A stretch of 64,000 nt of DNA from Sipunculus nudus (lineage: Eukaryota > Annelida > Sipuncula > Golfingiida > Sipunculidae): the NCBI GenBank assembly GCA_026874595.1, contig JAPPUL010000069.1, positions 1,880,001 through 1,944,000 of the forward strand, in the 5' to 3' direction. A program made the translations under genes and the position numbers. The notes under the pieces were generated by a model. That model was not told the DNA's origin. It saw only the letters and a list, made by a program, of their open reading frames with translations, and made no database searches. Each line of letters begins with the position of its first letter. Within the stretch, counting starts at the first letter, position 1. Positions 26,422 to 36,115 of the stretch are shown in pieces.

Positions 26422-27933
26422 TTATACTACCTCTATAAAGCCCATCATTCCAGCTACTTGATGGCTTATTACATGACAATGAAACATCCAGCGTCCTATG
26501 TTATCTGCTACAAACGCTATTGTTGCATCTCCTTGCCTATTTACTGATATTGTATCTGTCCAATATGGTAGGTTTAGTTTTTTACCATTTATTGACAATA
26601 CTTTAAATGTATGTCCGTGTAAATGTATTGGATGTGGGAAAAATGTGTTGTTCTTTATCTTAAATATATATGTCTTATCCTTACTTAAGGTGAATAGCGG
26701 CTTGATAGAATTTCCATTCTCAAGCATACTCAAATCATTAAGAGCCCAGAAAACTCCATTTGACCTCATGCCGCCTCGCCCTCTCATCCCACCACGACCC
26801 ATCTTCTCACGCAGCCAGCTTGACATTGCTCCACCATTAAGATATATCTCCTTTTCTATTGCTCTTGACAGGTTTGGCTCTTTGAGTGGATTTTTAGGCA
26901 GGCTCTTTGGTATACCCAATAACATCTTAGGCCGATAAGCTGTCCCTTGCCCCTCAAACCTAAACAAATCTACCTCCTCTTTATAGGCTATATCTACTAT
27001 CTGCTTTATTGACGACGATTTAGCCTCCGGTATATCTATAACGACATCAAGCCGCATTCCAGGTGCAAGTAGAAATGCATTATACGGCATGGGGGGAACT
27101 GGATGTCCGTCTAGCGCTATTATATTTGTATTATCTTCTAATTCCTTAAATGATGGCGCTATATAACGCCCTGTTGACCCGTTTATTAACCTAACACGTA
27201 CTCTTGTATTCGGTTTTAATCTATATAATGGATTATATTTTCCATTTACTGTTATTATGTTACCTAATCGCCCTGAGTGTGATAAGCTCATCATATTATA
27301 AAAATTATCTGCTATCTGCATATCATCTGTTAATAGCCAATCGTTTATAAACAATATTATGTCTTGGTCAACTTCATACCCCTTCTCCTCAAGCACTATT
27401 AAGGGACCCGTTAAGCCTCGGGATAATTGCTCCATTGTATTTGAATGTGTATGGTACCAATAAGTTCCTGCATCAGCTGAGGCATAGTTATACTCATAAT
27501 CATCACCATACTTAATACCCACTTGCGTTAAACCAGGTACTCCATCCATTGCGTTAGGTACTCGTATCCCATGCCAATGTACTCCTAGCTCTTCATTCTT
27601 AAGTAAGTTTTTTACATTCATCGTACTCTCCTCACCTTGCCTAAGCACTACCGGTTTACCAAACCCATCCTCCATAAAACTCCATATATTTGTTACTCCC
27701 TCCCCTTCTACTAGCTCTACTTTCGTCTCCTGCGCCTCCAACAATATATTACTACCCGCTTTATATCCTATATTATTCGTAGCAATATCATCTGTCTCAA
27801 CACTATCAAAGCCAGGACGCTTCCATAAAAAATCCGCAAACCCTAATGGCGTTAGTAATAATATACCTCCCGCTACCTTTAAAAACTTTCTCCTATCTAC
27901 CTTTTTCATTAAGCTTTTTATCTTACTTTCCAA
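26422..27933 (-). CDS. Multicopper oxidase (CueO/CopA type), Tat-exported
   Basis: This 503-aa oxidase couples substrate or Cu(I) oxidation to oxygen reduction. The N-terminus carries a twin-arginine signal, DRRKFLKV, then a hydrophobic stretch. All copper motifs are present: HWHG (about 119-122), WYHTHS (about 159-164), HPIHLHGH (about 434-441) and HCHVISHQVAGM (about 485-496), the last giving a type 1 copper with Met ligand. A Met/Gly/Arg-rich insert (EKMGRGGMRGRGGMRSNG) resembles the Met-rich copper-binding region of CueO. Coupling to a cytochrome c gene is notable and suggests a respiratory link. Confidence 0.92.
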   Translation of the reverse strand: MESKIKSLMKKVDRRKFLKVAGGILLLTPLGFADFLWKRPGFDSVETDDIATNNIGYKAGSNILLEAQETKVELVEGEGVTNIWSFMEDGFGKPVVLRQGEESTMNVKNLLKNEELGVHWHGIRVPNAMDGVPGLTQVGIKYGDDYEYNYASADAGTYWYHTHSNTMEQLSRGLTGPLIVLEEKGYEVDQDIILFINDWLLTDDMQIADNFYNMMSLSHSGRLGNIITVNGKYNPLYRLKPNTRVRVRLINGSTGRYIAPSFKELEDNTNIIALDGHPVPPMPYNAFLLAPGMRLDVVIDIPEAKSSSIKQIVDIAYKEEVDLFRFEGQGTAYRPKMLLGIPKSLPKNPLKEPNLSRAIEKEIYLNGGAMSSWLREKMGRGGMRGRGGMRSNGVFWALNDLSMLENGNSIKPLFTLSKDKTYIFKIKNNTFFPHPIHLHGHTFKVLSINGKKLNLPYWTDTISVNRQGDATIAFVADNIGRWMFHCHVISHQVAGMMGFIEVV

Positions 27934-27979
27934 TATAATTGACTCCTGTATAATCTTTTAGTATACTTTAATGCACAAG

Positions 27980-29437
27980 CTAAGATGAACAAGATACTGA
28001 TAAATTTAAGTACTCCATCGGCGCCGGCTTTGCATAATGTTCATATTCAATATGTTCTTTATAGGGACTTTGCAATATCTTTAATACCTTCTCTATCTCT
28101 TTATAATCTAATTCATCCTCTGCAAGCCTTATAACCTTCTCTGCTACCCAATTCCTTAACACATATTTAGGATTTATCTCGTCTAATTTCCTCCCAAAGC
28201 ATAATATGTCCTTCCCGCTCCCCTCTATAACACCTTTATACTCTTTTAACCATTCCTCTCCTTCCAATATACTATTTTTAAACCCCTTGAACCATTCATC
28301 ACTATCCCCTATTAACACCTTTGACAAGTTCCTAAAGGTATTTGTATAATCTAATCCCTCCCTCTCCATAAGAGCCAATAGCTTTTCCCATAACTCATCT
28401 ACACCACTATCTTCTTTTGCAAAACCAAGCTTCTGTCGCATATTCTCTTTATAATAACTTAGGTAAAGGTTATTATACTCTTTTAATATCTCAACCGCCT
28501 CCTCTTCGCTAATCAACGATTGTAAGGCATACCCAAGCGCTTTTAAGTTCCATAACCCTATTAATGGCTGATTCTCATACGAATATCGTCCCCTGTGATC
28601 CGAATGATTGCATATATAGCCCCTTGCAAATCTCTCCATAAAACCAAATGGTCCGTAATCTATCGTATCTCCCAATATTGACATATTGTCCGTATTCATA
28701 ACACCATGACAAAAACCTACTGCCTGCCATTTAGCTATTAGTTTTGCCGTCAGCCTAACTACTTCATAAAACCATTCCCCATAACTTTTATATCCACTCG
28801 TATACTCATTTATTACGTAGTCTGCAAGAAGCTTTATCCCTTCTATATCTCCTCGGGAATAACAATGCTCAAAATGCCCAAATCTAACATGCGTTCGTCC
28901 AAGACGAGTAAATACCGCCCCCGGCTCAACTTTCTCCCTATAAACATCCTCTCCTGTACCCACTATGCATAATGAACGCGTCGTCCCTATCCCAAGTCCC
29001 CACATCCCTTCTGAACACAAATACTCTCTTATACACGACCTTAATACTGCTTTCCCATCTCCCATCCTCGAATATGGCGTTAGACCTGAACCCTTAAGCT
29101 GTATATCCCAAAGCTCTTCTTTGCTGTTTCGTAACTGCCCTATCAATAGTGCCCTGCCATCCCCCAATTGTCCCGCCCATACCCCAAATTGATGCCCCGA
29201 ATATACTTGCGATAAACTCTCGCCTTCCACCAGCTCCTTATTCCCACTGAATATATTTACAAATAACTCCTCATCATTAACTAATTCCTCACTAAGTCCT
29301 ATAAGACCTACTCCTTCCATATTTAGCGCTATTAGCTTCGGCTCCTTGCCTACCCCCTCCCCTCTCATCCTTGTATAAAACCTCTCCGGTAGCTTTATGT
29401 ATTTATTGTCTACTTTTATATTTATGTCTACTTTCAT
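27980..29437 (-). CDS. selO: SelO/YdiU family protein adenylyltransferase
   Basis: SelO proteins are pseudokinases that transfer AMP to proteins and take part in redox responses. The roughly 485-aa length and blocks LPERFYTRM, YSGHQFGVWAGQLGDGRA, QLKGSGLTPYSRMGDGKAVLRS, HGVMNTDNMSILG and IDYGPFGFME are diagnostic. ATG 29437 is preferred because GGAG lies about 10 bases before it; GTG 29455 would add six residues. It lies 47 bases from the oxidase gene start region, same strand, so possibly one operon. The C-terminal CSS ending resembles the terminal Cys region of the family. Confidence 0.93.
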   Translation of the reverse strand: MKVDINIKVDNKYIKLPERFYTRMRGEGVGKEPKLIALNMEGVGLIGLSEELVNDEELFVNIFSGNKELVEGESLSQVYSGHQFGVWAGQLGDGRALLIGQLRNSKEELWDIQLKGSGLTPYSRMGDGKAVLRSCIREYLCSEGMWGLGIGTTRSLCIVGTGEDVYREKVEPGAVFTRLGRTHVRFGHFEHCYSRGDIEGIKLLADYVINEYTSGYKSYGEWFYEVVRLTAKLIAKWQAVGFCHGVMNTDNMSILGDTIDYGPFGFMERFARGYICNHSDHRGRYSYENQPLIGLWNLKALGYALQSLISEEEAVEILKEYNNLYLSYYKENMRQKLGFAKEDSGVDELWEKLLALMEREGLDYTNTFRNLSKVLIGDSDEWFKGFKNSILEGEEWLKEYKGVIEGSGKDILCFGRKLDEINPKYVLRNWVAEKVIRLAEDELDYKEIEKVLKILQSPYKEHIEYEHYAKPAPMEYLNLSVSCSS

Positions 29438-29618
29438 ATTTAACTTTAACTCCACTAAGCTTTAGTTTACTCCGCTTATCGCTTAGACTTTATTGAATCT
29501 ACAATTGTAAGTACATCCCTTTATAAACTTACCTAATTCTACCGCTTCTAAACGATCTTTATAGTTCTAGCTTATTCTTAAATAGTAGCATTATTCTTTT
29601 AAATTGTCATCTAAATTG

Positions 29619-32600
29619 TCATCTATAAATAAAATCTATCTTAGCCATAAGCTCTTTTGTTTTAATAATGGCTTTTATCACTTTTATGTAATGCATAATA
29701 TCCTCATATGTAAGCTCTCGCCCAAGTCTATCTTTTAACCACTTCTTTGCAGGCTCGTACCCTCCTATATAAAATTCCCAAGCCCCCTTTGGTACATTAT
29801 CAAAATATTGCTCTTTGTTTATATATACTCGGCTTATACCATCTGCCTCCACAAAGCTAATTCTATCAACAACACAACCATTTTCAATCGGAAACGATAT
29901 GTCGGCATTAACCTCAACGCTTTCAAGTAGATGGCTCTTTCTAAGCTCTTTTCCATACCTTACAAGTTCCATAAAGTATTCTCTATCATTCGGATAGGGC
30001 ACCCTCGGGAAATCTATTCTTAAAAACTCTTTATATTTACTTCTATATTTTGAACTGTGCAATAAAGCATAAATGTAATCTAGAACATCTATCGGCGAGA
30101 ATCTATTTTCATCGTCTTGCTTCTCCTTTGTAAAAGTTAAGTTCACTATACTCGCTATCTTACTGGCTATTTTCATACTTAGGTTAGGTTCTCTGCCAAG
30201 CCCATCATCCGGATAAAGATATAACGGGAAGACATAACCTGTCTCTTTAGTTTGCGATGAGACATAACACATATCTGATATGTCTCGACCTATTAGTATA
30301 TGCTGAAAAGCAAAGCTTGATTGTTGTCTACATGTTGCAAGGCAGATATTCTCACCTGCTAGCATGTGTTTCATTACTTTATCTCGTGGCATCCCAAGAA
30401 ATCCTCGCTCCCCTGTATACAAAGTATATCTTCTATCAAAGGGTCTATACATTATCTTAACTAGCTTAGGTTTATTACTCTTTAAATCTTCTTGAGCCTT
30501 CGATATCTTCCAATCAACACTTTCTTTTGTGATATTGTACTTCTCCTTTATTCTCTCCTCATCATTGTTAGTAAAATTTGATAGTATTTCCTGCGCCTCC
30601 TTTTCTGTATATTGTATACATACTTTGTCATTATGAGTCTTTATTCCAGAACTATACATTTTAAAAAGCTCATCTACTTTAAAACCTTTGTCGTATTCTT
30701 CTTGTAAAGCAAAATCCTTTGGTATGAAAAAGTAATATGGCTCTTTTATTTCTAACTTAGTCCTCTTTATAGTATCTATATTAGACTCATCAAGCCTCGC
30801 AAATTTTACATCTCGCTTGCCCCATAATTCATTATGATACACAGTTGCAAGACTTTTGTTGTTAGTCGTCTTTACAAATATATTTATACTAACGCCCTGC
30901 ATTATGTCAAATACATTCTCATCCTTTCCACCATCCGGGCATACTTCCTTCTTACGAGCACTCCCATGCAAATCCAGAATATAGATCTTGTCAAAACTTT
31001 CCAAAAGAGACTTTCGCATCTGCCTATGAATAATTCCATCAAGAAAACTATTGTTTGATATATACGCTAAAATCCCCTCCCCGTTCTTGTCTATTAAATG
31101 CTGGCCATAACGGATAAACTTTATATAGTCATCTGATAAGGGCTGTATGTTTTTCTCATTAAGTCCATCTTTATAATCTTTAATTAAATTCGTTATCCAC
31201 TGTCCTTTGTTTTGTGTACTTATGCTATAGGGCGGATTGCCCAGTACCACCATAAGCGGAGTTTTGCGTTTTATTTTATTTGCCTCGTTTACCTCCTCAC
31301 TAAACCATGGTGCAAACTCGAAGCTATGTTGCTCCTCTTCTCCTTCAAAAAGCGCGTTAGTTAGATATATTCTAAAACGATCTTCTTTTACAGGTCTAAA
31401 TTTTGTTTTTAGCTCAAATAGCAAATAAAGATGCAAATGGGCCATCGCATAACTTGCCATAAGTATCTCAAACCCATTTAAACGTGGTATCAGATGCTCC
31501 TTTACATAAGAACTCCAAACTCCTTGCATATTCTTAAACTTAGTATCATAAATATATTTAACTACTGATGCCAAAAATGTTCCCGTGCCTGCCGCTGGGT
31601 CAAGGATTTGTACTTTGTGATAGTCCCCTCTTTTACTTGCATCAGAAAGACCTTCCATCTTAAAATCAGTACAAAGTATATTATCAACTGAACGTACTAT
31701 AAAATCAACTACGGGTTTTGGCGTATACCAAACCCCTCGCACTTTCCTTAAAGCGCTATCATACTCTCCCAAAAATCGCTCGTAAAAGTCTATTAATGCG
31801 TCGTTTTCTCCCCTATCCTTCCTAAAATCATCCAGAATATTATGTAAATCCGTAACTCCAAAAAGCTCTGTAAGTGATTCTACAACCCAATTTATCCGCT
31901 CGTCAAAGTCGTGACTTGATATGTGTTTAAAAAGGCCATCCAAAAATGGGATGCTTGACGGGATTACAAGATTTGCTCGTTCTTTAGAGAACTTCCCTTT
32001 AACTGGGTCAACCATATGTGCCCAAAGCATCCCATAACTTATTGTTTGGGCATAGATATCAGAAAAACCCTTTGTTTTCATATCCTGGATAAGGTTTTTT
32101 TTAAAGCTTTCATATTGTCCAAGTAAAACACTTTTATTTTTAGTTTTTATGTCCTCATCTAGTGTGTCATAAAGTATTTTAGCAAATAGTCTTGTGCGGG
32201 CCGCCATGTGTTTTGCAAGCGTGTATGACGAGCTTATGCTGTATCCTTTGTAATTACAAAAGCCTTCCATTAGGATTTTAAAGTGATCTTCGTTTTCTTT
32301 AATCACTTCTATCTTGCCATTCGTAACTCTTGCTATTTCTATTCTACTTTTTAACTCGCCAGAAAGATAGTGTTCAAAACGGATATAGTCAGTTATAAGA
32401 AGATTTGAGAACGTTTTTTTGTAAATACTAAATTGCTCTTTGTATTCTTTGGCTTTTAGGTCTTTGCCAATATTTTTGGTTTCAACACAGCCTATTTCTA
32501 TATCATTTCTCTTAATTAGGAAGTCGGGGGCTATTGAATGCTTTTCATTTGTTTTGATTCGGCCAGGTTCGTTTATAGCAGTAAGGTTTTTGTCACTATA

Positions 32601-32702
32601 TGTTTGAATTAATTCTTTTAGGATATGTCTTAATGAATGTTCTGTTGTTTGGTCGCTATATTCTCTTTGTATTCCTTTTATGTACTTGCTTATGCGATCC
32701 AT
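29619..32702 (-). CDS. Single-chain N6-adenine methylase/restriction enzyme (type IIG-like)
   Basis: A protein of 1027 aa combining nuclease, methylase and target recognition. The N-terminal part (about 50-90) has a PD-(E/D)XK-like pattern (APDFLIKRNDIEIGCVETK). The methylase motif I DPAAGTGTFLA is near residue 367 and motif IV NPPYS near 487. The C-terminal 400 residues are the likely target-recognition part. It resembles the methylase half of type ISP enzymes but has no helicase. ATG 32702 was chosen over GTG 32708 because GGAGG sits just upstream. The reading frame is intact. Confidence 0.85.
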   Translation of the reverse strand: MDRISKYIKGIQREYSDQTTEHSLRHILKELIQTYSDKNLTAINEPGRIKTNEKHSIAPDFLIKRNDIEIGCVETKNIGKDLKAKEYKEQFSIYKKTFSNLLITDYIRFEHYLSGELKSRIEIARVTNGKIEVIKENEDHFKILMEGFCNYKGYSISSSYTLAKHMAARTRLFAKILYDTLDEDIKTKNKSVLLGQYESFKKNLIQDMKTKGFSDIYAQTISYGMLWAHMVDPVKGKFSKERANLVIPSSIPFLDGLFKHISSHDFDERINWVVESLTELFGVTDLHNILDDFRKDRGENDALIDFYERFLGEYDSALRKVRGVWYTPKPVVDFIVRSVDNILCTDFKMEGLSDASKRGDYHKVQILDPAAGTGTFLASVVKYIYDTKFKNMQGVWSSYVKEHLIPRLNGFEILMASYAMAHLHLYLLFELKTKFRPVKEDRFRIYLTNALFEGEEEQHSFEFAPWFSEEVNEANKIKRKTPLMVVLGNPPYSISTQNKGQWITNLIKDYKDGLNEKNIQPLSDDYIKFIRYGQHLIDKNGEGILAYISNNSFLDGIIHRQMRKSLLESFDKIYILDLHGSARKKEVCPDGGKDENVFDIMQGVSINIFVKTTNNKSLATVYHNELWGKRDVKFARLDESNIDTIKRTKLEIKEPYYFFIPKDFALQEEYDKGFKVDELFKMYSSGIKTHNDKVCIQYTEKEAQEILSNFTNNDEERIKEKYNITKESVDWKISKAQEDLKSNKPKLVKIMYRPFDRRYTLYTGERGFLGMPRDKVMKHMLAGENICLATCRQQSSFAFQHILIGRDISDMCYVSSQTKETGYVFPLYLYPDDGLGREPNLSMKIASKIASIVNLTFTKEKQDDENRFSPIDVLDYIYALLHSSKYRSKYKEFLRIDFPRVPYPNDREYFMELVRYGKELRKSHLLESVEVNADISFPIENGCVVDRISFVEADGISRVYINKEQYFDNVPKGAWEFYIGGYEPAKKWLKDRLGRELTYEDIMHYIKVIKAIIKTKELMAKIDFIYR

Positions 32703-32830
32703 ATGCACCTCCTTAAAAATACATAAATTTACTTTTAGTCTAATATACTACTTTCAAGGAGTTGTGATTGTTTTTGCACAAAAGGTAGAAGATAACTACA
32801 CCAGAATCTCTTATAGCTTTTTACTTACTG

Positions 32831-33160
32831 CTATGTACGCTTTGCTAACCATTCATGCAAAGAGCTTTCTCCAGTTGCCCAAGAGGCATACGAAAGATTA
32901 ATCTCACCAACAAACAAAGTTTGATCATTAAACTTGATATGCTTTTCAAGTACATCTCTAATCTTTTCGCTGCTATCGTTTGCTAATATTATATATGTTG
33001 TTGGATTTATTTTTTTAATATATGGATTAGTGTTGTCTTTTATTACCTCATCTTCTATTTCCTGATCTTGTTTAACGTAAGCTTTTATATCTTCTTCTAT
33101 ATCGTTATACGACTTATCATTTGCATTCAAGTCATAATTTATTATATAGTATCCTGCCAT
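32831..33160 (-). CDS. Small SinR/Cas2-like protein
   Basis: The 109-aa protein begins MAGYYIINYDLNANDKSYND and contains TTYIILANDSSEKIRDVLEKHI and LFVGEINLSYASW. This order of a beta strand ending in YDL, a helix, an ILANDSSE strand-helix and a VGEI strand resembles the small Cas2-like ferredoxin-fold proteins annotated SinR-like. No CRISPR repeats or cas genes are in the window. AGGAG lies before the ATG. It is co-directional with the type IIG-like gene and 128 bases upstream of it, so they may form one unit. Confidence 0.55.
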   Translation of the reverse strand: MAGYYIINYDLNANDKSYNDIEEDIKAYVKQDQEIEDEVIKDNTNPYIKKINPTTYIILANDSSEKIRDVLEKHIKFNDQTLFVGEINLSYASWATGESSLHEWLAKRT

Positions 33161-33402
33161 TTATATAGTCTCCTAAATTCTCAAGTAATAAATGCTAGCC
33201 TTATAATTTTTCTAGCATTATCTAAATAACTAGTTATTTAATATAACTAAATTATGCTATCTTGACACTTGATGCAACAACAACACTTGATTTAAATTTA
33301 TCATCCTACTTTTTGGAACTTGCATTGTATAAATACTTGCAAAATATTAGAATTGTAATATTAAATTAATAAAAGCCCATGAATAAATACAAGGAATAGA
33401 TA

Positions 33403-34323
33403 ATGAAGGCAGTAGTTTGTACAAAATATGGTGATCCAGACGTGCTTAAAATTATGGAACTGAAGAAGCCCAAGCCAAAAGACAATGAAGTATTAATAAA
33501 AGTTATGTCAGCTTCTATTAACTCTGGAGATGTTCGTGTTCGGGGATTACAAGCCGCATGGTTTTTAAGAATTGTGATTAGATTAATATTTGGTTTTAGA
33601 AGGCCAAGCGAAGGCATTTTGGGAACTACGTTCTCGGGGGTTATAGAAGAAGTAGGTAAAAACGTTAAGATATTTAAAGCTGGTGATGAAGTATTTGGAA
33701 GCTGCGGATTTAAACTCGGTGCACACTCTGAGTATATTACTCTACGGGATACAGCGGTATTATGTTTTAAACCCAAAACAGCTTCTTATGATGAGGCGGC
33801 AGCTATTTTATTTGGTGGGATGACAGCCATATATTTTCTTAAGAAGGCAGGTATAGACTCAATACCAAGTCCAAAAATACTTATTTATGGTGCAACCGGT
33901 TCAGTAGGAGTGGCAGCTATTGAGGTTAGCAAATATTATAATGCAGATGTTAAGTCGGTTTGTAGTCGAGATGGTATTGACTTAGCTAAGGCTTTAGGGA
34001 GTGATGAGATTGTGATATATTCCGAACAAGATTACACTAAATTGAATGAGAAATTTGATATTGTCTTTGACGCCGTTGGAAAGACGAAAAAGAAAGAAGC
34101 TATTAATATACTTAAAAATGGTGGAAAATATTTTACTGTTGGAGGATTTGATGTTGCAAAAGAAACAAAAAGACAAGTTAAGTTACTAAAAACACTTTTT
34201 GAAGAAGGGAAAATCAAAGCTAATATAGATAAAACTTATCTTTTAAAAGATGTGGTTGAAGCACACAAATATGTAGATACAGGACGAAAAAAAGGCAATG
34301 TCATTTTAAGAATAAGAGAATGA
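33403..34323 (+). CDS. Medium-chain NAD(P)H-dependent oxidoreductase (quinone reductase-like)
   Basis: This 306-aa MDR family protein has an N-terminal GroES-like domain (KAVVCTKYGDPDVLKI; INSGDVRVRG) and a Rossmann domain with GATGSVGVAAIEVSKYY near residue 167. The zinc-binding cysteines of classic alcohol dehydrogenases are absent, favouring the quinone oxidoreductase/enoyl reductase side. An AAGGA site precedes the ATG. It is isolated between defence genes and decayed sequence, so no pathway can be given. Confidence 0.88.
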   Translation: MKAVVCTKYGDPDVLKIMELKKPKPKDNEVLIKVMSASINSGDVRVRGLQAAWFLRIVIRLIFGFRRPSEGILGTTFSGVIEEVGKNVKIFKAGDEVFGSCGFKLGAHSEYITLRDTAVLCFKPKTASYDEAAAILFGGMTAIYFLKKAGIDSIPSPKILIYGATGSVGVAAIEVSKYYNADVKSVCSRDGIDLAKALGSDEIVIYSEQDYTKLNEKFDIVFDAVGKTKKKEAINILKNGGKYFTVGGFDVAKETKRQVKLLKTLFEEGKIKANIDKTYLLKDVVEAHKYVDTGRKKGNVILRIRE

Positions 34324-35200
34324 GGATTTAAAAAAAAAGATTTTTGCTTAGCCTTGAGCATTAAGCAGGCTATTTAGGGCAACCCACCCACCCATAACGA
34401 CTTTGCTCTCATCTAATCTTAAAGGGGCAAGCGTTGGTCTTGTAATAATCGTTAACATAATATTATACTTATATTCTCCTATGATTAGCTAAAAGCGTTT
34501 ACTTCACTGCCAATATTGGGCAGGCAAATCTTGTGTTTGCACGGCTTGCGCAATGCTGTCTTTTCTTATTTCTACCTTCGTTTCTTAATCTAATACTGCT
34601 ATTTTTAAAAAACGTATTTATTGACATCATAGGAATCAAGCTGCCTAGCGCCTTCCACATAGTCCGTTCAAGGCACAAGGATTTTGATATACTTCTAAGA
34701 AGTTCAAGATACTGCTTTGTCCCTCGAGCAATATCTTTCAGAATGCACTAGCAAAAGAGCTTTATCCATTTTAGACTCGTTTCAATAGGCTGACAGATAA
34801 ACCATTTATCCCATGAAGCAAGGTTTTTCATATTCTTTTATCAAAAAAAAACTGTCTTGTTCTATCTAATAGGAACATGAGGCATTTTCATTAGATGGCT
34901 TGCCGCCTCAATGATTGTTGGATGAGCTTTTTTTGCAGCTTTGATTAGATTTCGTATCATTCCTTCCTTCACCACTATAGACAACTTTTATTGAAAGCAA
35001 GCTTTAACTGTAATTTACCTTAACACACAGCTGAAAATCAATAACACACTAAAGCATTACTTACAGCTTTTTCATATTATTCTCTTTTTTCCATTATTTG
35101 CAATCATACCTTCTTAAGTCTAATACTTTCTTAGACCCTATTAGACATTTTTTACCTTATCAAGTTTTATATCATTAGAGCCTTTTGCAGTTATCATAAC
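34324..35200. other. Long non-coding or decayed stretch
   Basis: Nearly 880 bases without a convincing complete gene. A 32-codon minus-strand frame (34862-34960, starting MIRNLIKAAKKAHPT) has a good AAGGAAGG site but no known relative. It may be a small protein or the end of a decayed gene. The 72-codon plus-strand frame at 34533 has no ribosome site and odd composition. The rest shows multiple stops in all frames. Confidence 0.45.
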
Positions 35201-35728
35201 TTATGGAGCTAAAACAATATCCTTCGTCTCCCCTCCTTTTACTCTTACTTTCTGCATTACAGAACCGCCTTGCTTTATAGCATAATACCAATAAAATACT
35301 TCCCAAGTTATATTCGTTGTAACAAAAAACCAACCATCTGCAACATTATTAAATTCAAAAAACCCTTGTGCATCGCAGCGGGTATTTTTTGTTAGATGTA
35401 AATACTCATTCTCTTCAAACTTATTAGGCGTCATAACCTCATTTACATTAACTTTTTCTACAAAACCTTTATTATTATTATCAAATATCTTTTCCATCCG
35501 CTCTTGCGCATATGCAGTCGCTGGAATTAATAATACTGTATTACCTGCACAAGTTACTACATCCCCTCCTCGTGTACGAATTAAAGAGCTTCCTTTAATT
35601 GTATTATTCCCTTTGGCAAGTAGCGCTCTTGCTTCTGCTTTATTCAAGCGGGTTTCAACTGTAAGTTGTCTAGCCGCACAGCCTAAAAGAACTAACGCGC
35701 TAAATAGCAATACTAATATCTTATTCAT
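35201..35728 (-). CDS. Lipoprotein with carboxypeptidase-regulatory-like domain
   Basis: The 175-aa precursor has signal MNKILVLLFSALVLLGC with lipobox Cys at 17. The mature part includes GGDVVTCAGNTVLLIPAT and RCDAQGFFEFNNVADGWFFV, a layout typical of extracellular proteins with a CarboxypepD_reg-like beta sandwich. GGAG precedes the ATG. It is unlike the six-gene lipoprotein array in sequence. Probably an outer-membrane-anchored protein of unknown role. Confidence 0.7.
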   Translation of the reverse strand: MNKILVLLFSALVLLGCAARQLTVETRLNKAEARALLAKGNNTIKGSSLIRTRGGDVVTCAGNTVLLIPATAYAQERMEKIFDNNNKGFVEKVNVNEVMTPNKFEENEYLHLTKNTRCDAQGFFEFNNVADGWFFVTTNITWEVFYWYYAIKQGGSVMQKVRVKGGETKDIVLAP

Positions 35729-36115
35729 ATAATTCTCCTTATTTTCTTTTTTCTAACTCTAAACTGAAGCATAGTTTTTTAAACTTTAGAAACACCTAAT
35801 AATAAAACCCTTTTAAAAGGATTTTATAGAAAGTATTAAATTCTGTTAGATATGAATCCGGCAGTGTACTTTTACACATACTCAATTTAGATTTCCCATG
35901 AATACTAGCTTTTTTCGACTATCAAACAGAATGTCATGTAGAAATATACTATAATTATTTAGACCTAATGCACATTTTTTTGCTAATGTCCTACTATTTT
36001 ACCATATAAAATAATAGATTATTATAGATGCTAAAATCTTAACGAATTATTGAACTAATCTTGGCATTTTCGAAAGGAATTGCAGATTTATAGGCAGCTT
36101 AGCAAGGAGTACAGA
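35729..36115. other. Intergenic region between lipoprotein and type I locus
   Basis: About 390 AT-rich bases with no supported gene. The leader of hsdM must lie here; AAGGAG at 36104-36109 is its ribosome site. I see no clear promoter. Confidence 0.4.

Noticed and set aside
32831-33160. A true cas2 gene
   Set aside because: No repeats, cas1 or other cas genes nearby, and the similarity is only to the general small SinR/Cas2-like fold.
34533-34751. 72-codon plus-strand frame as a membrane protein
   Set aside because: No ribosome site and no recognisable relative; surrounding sequence looks decayed.
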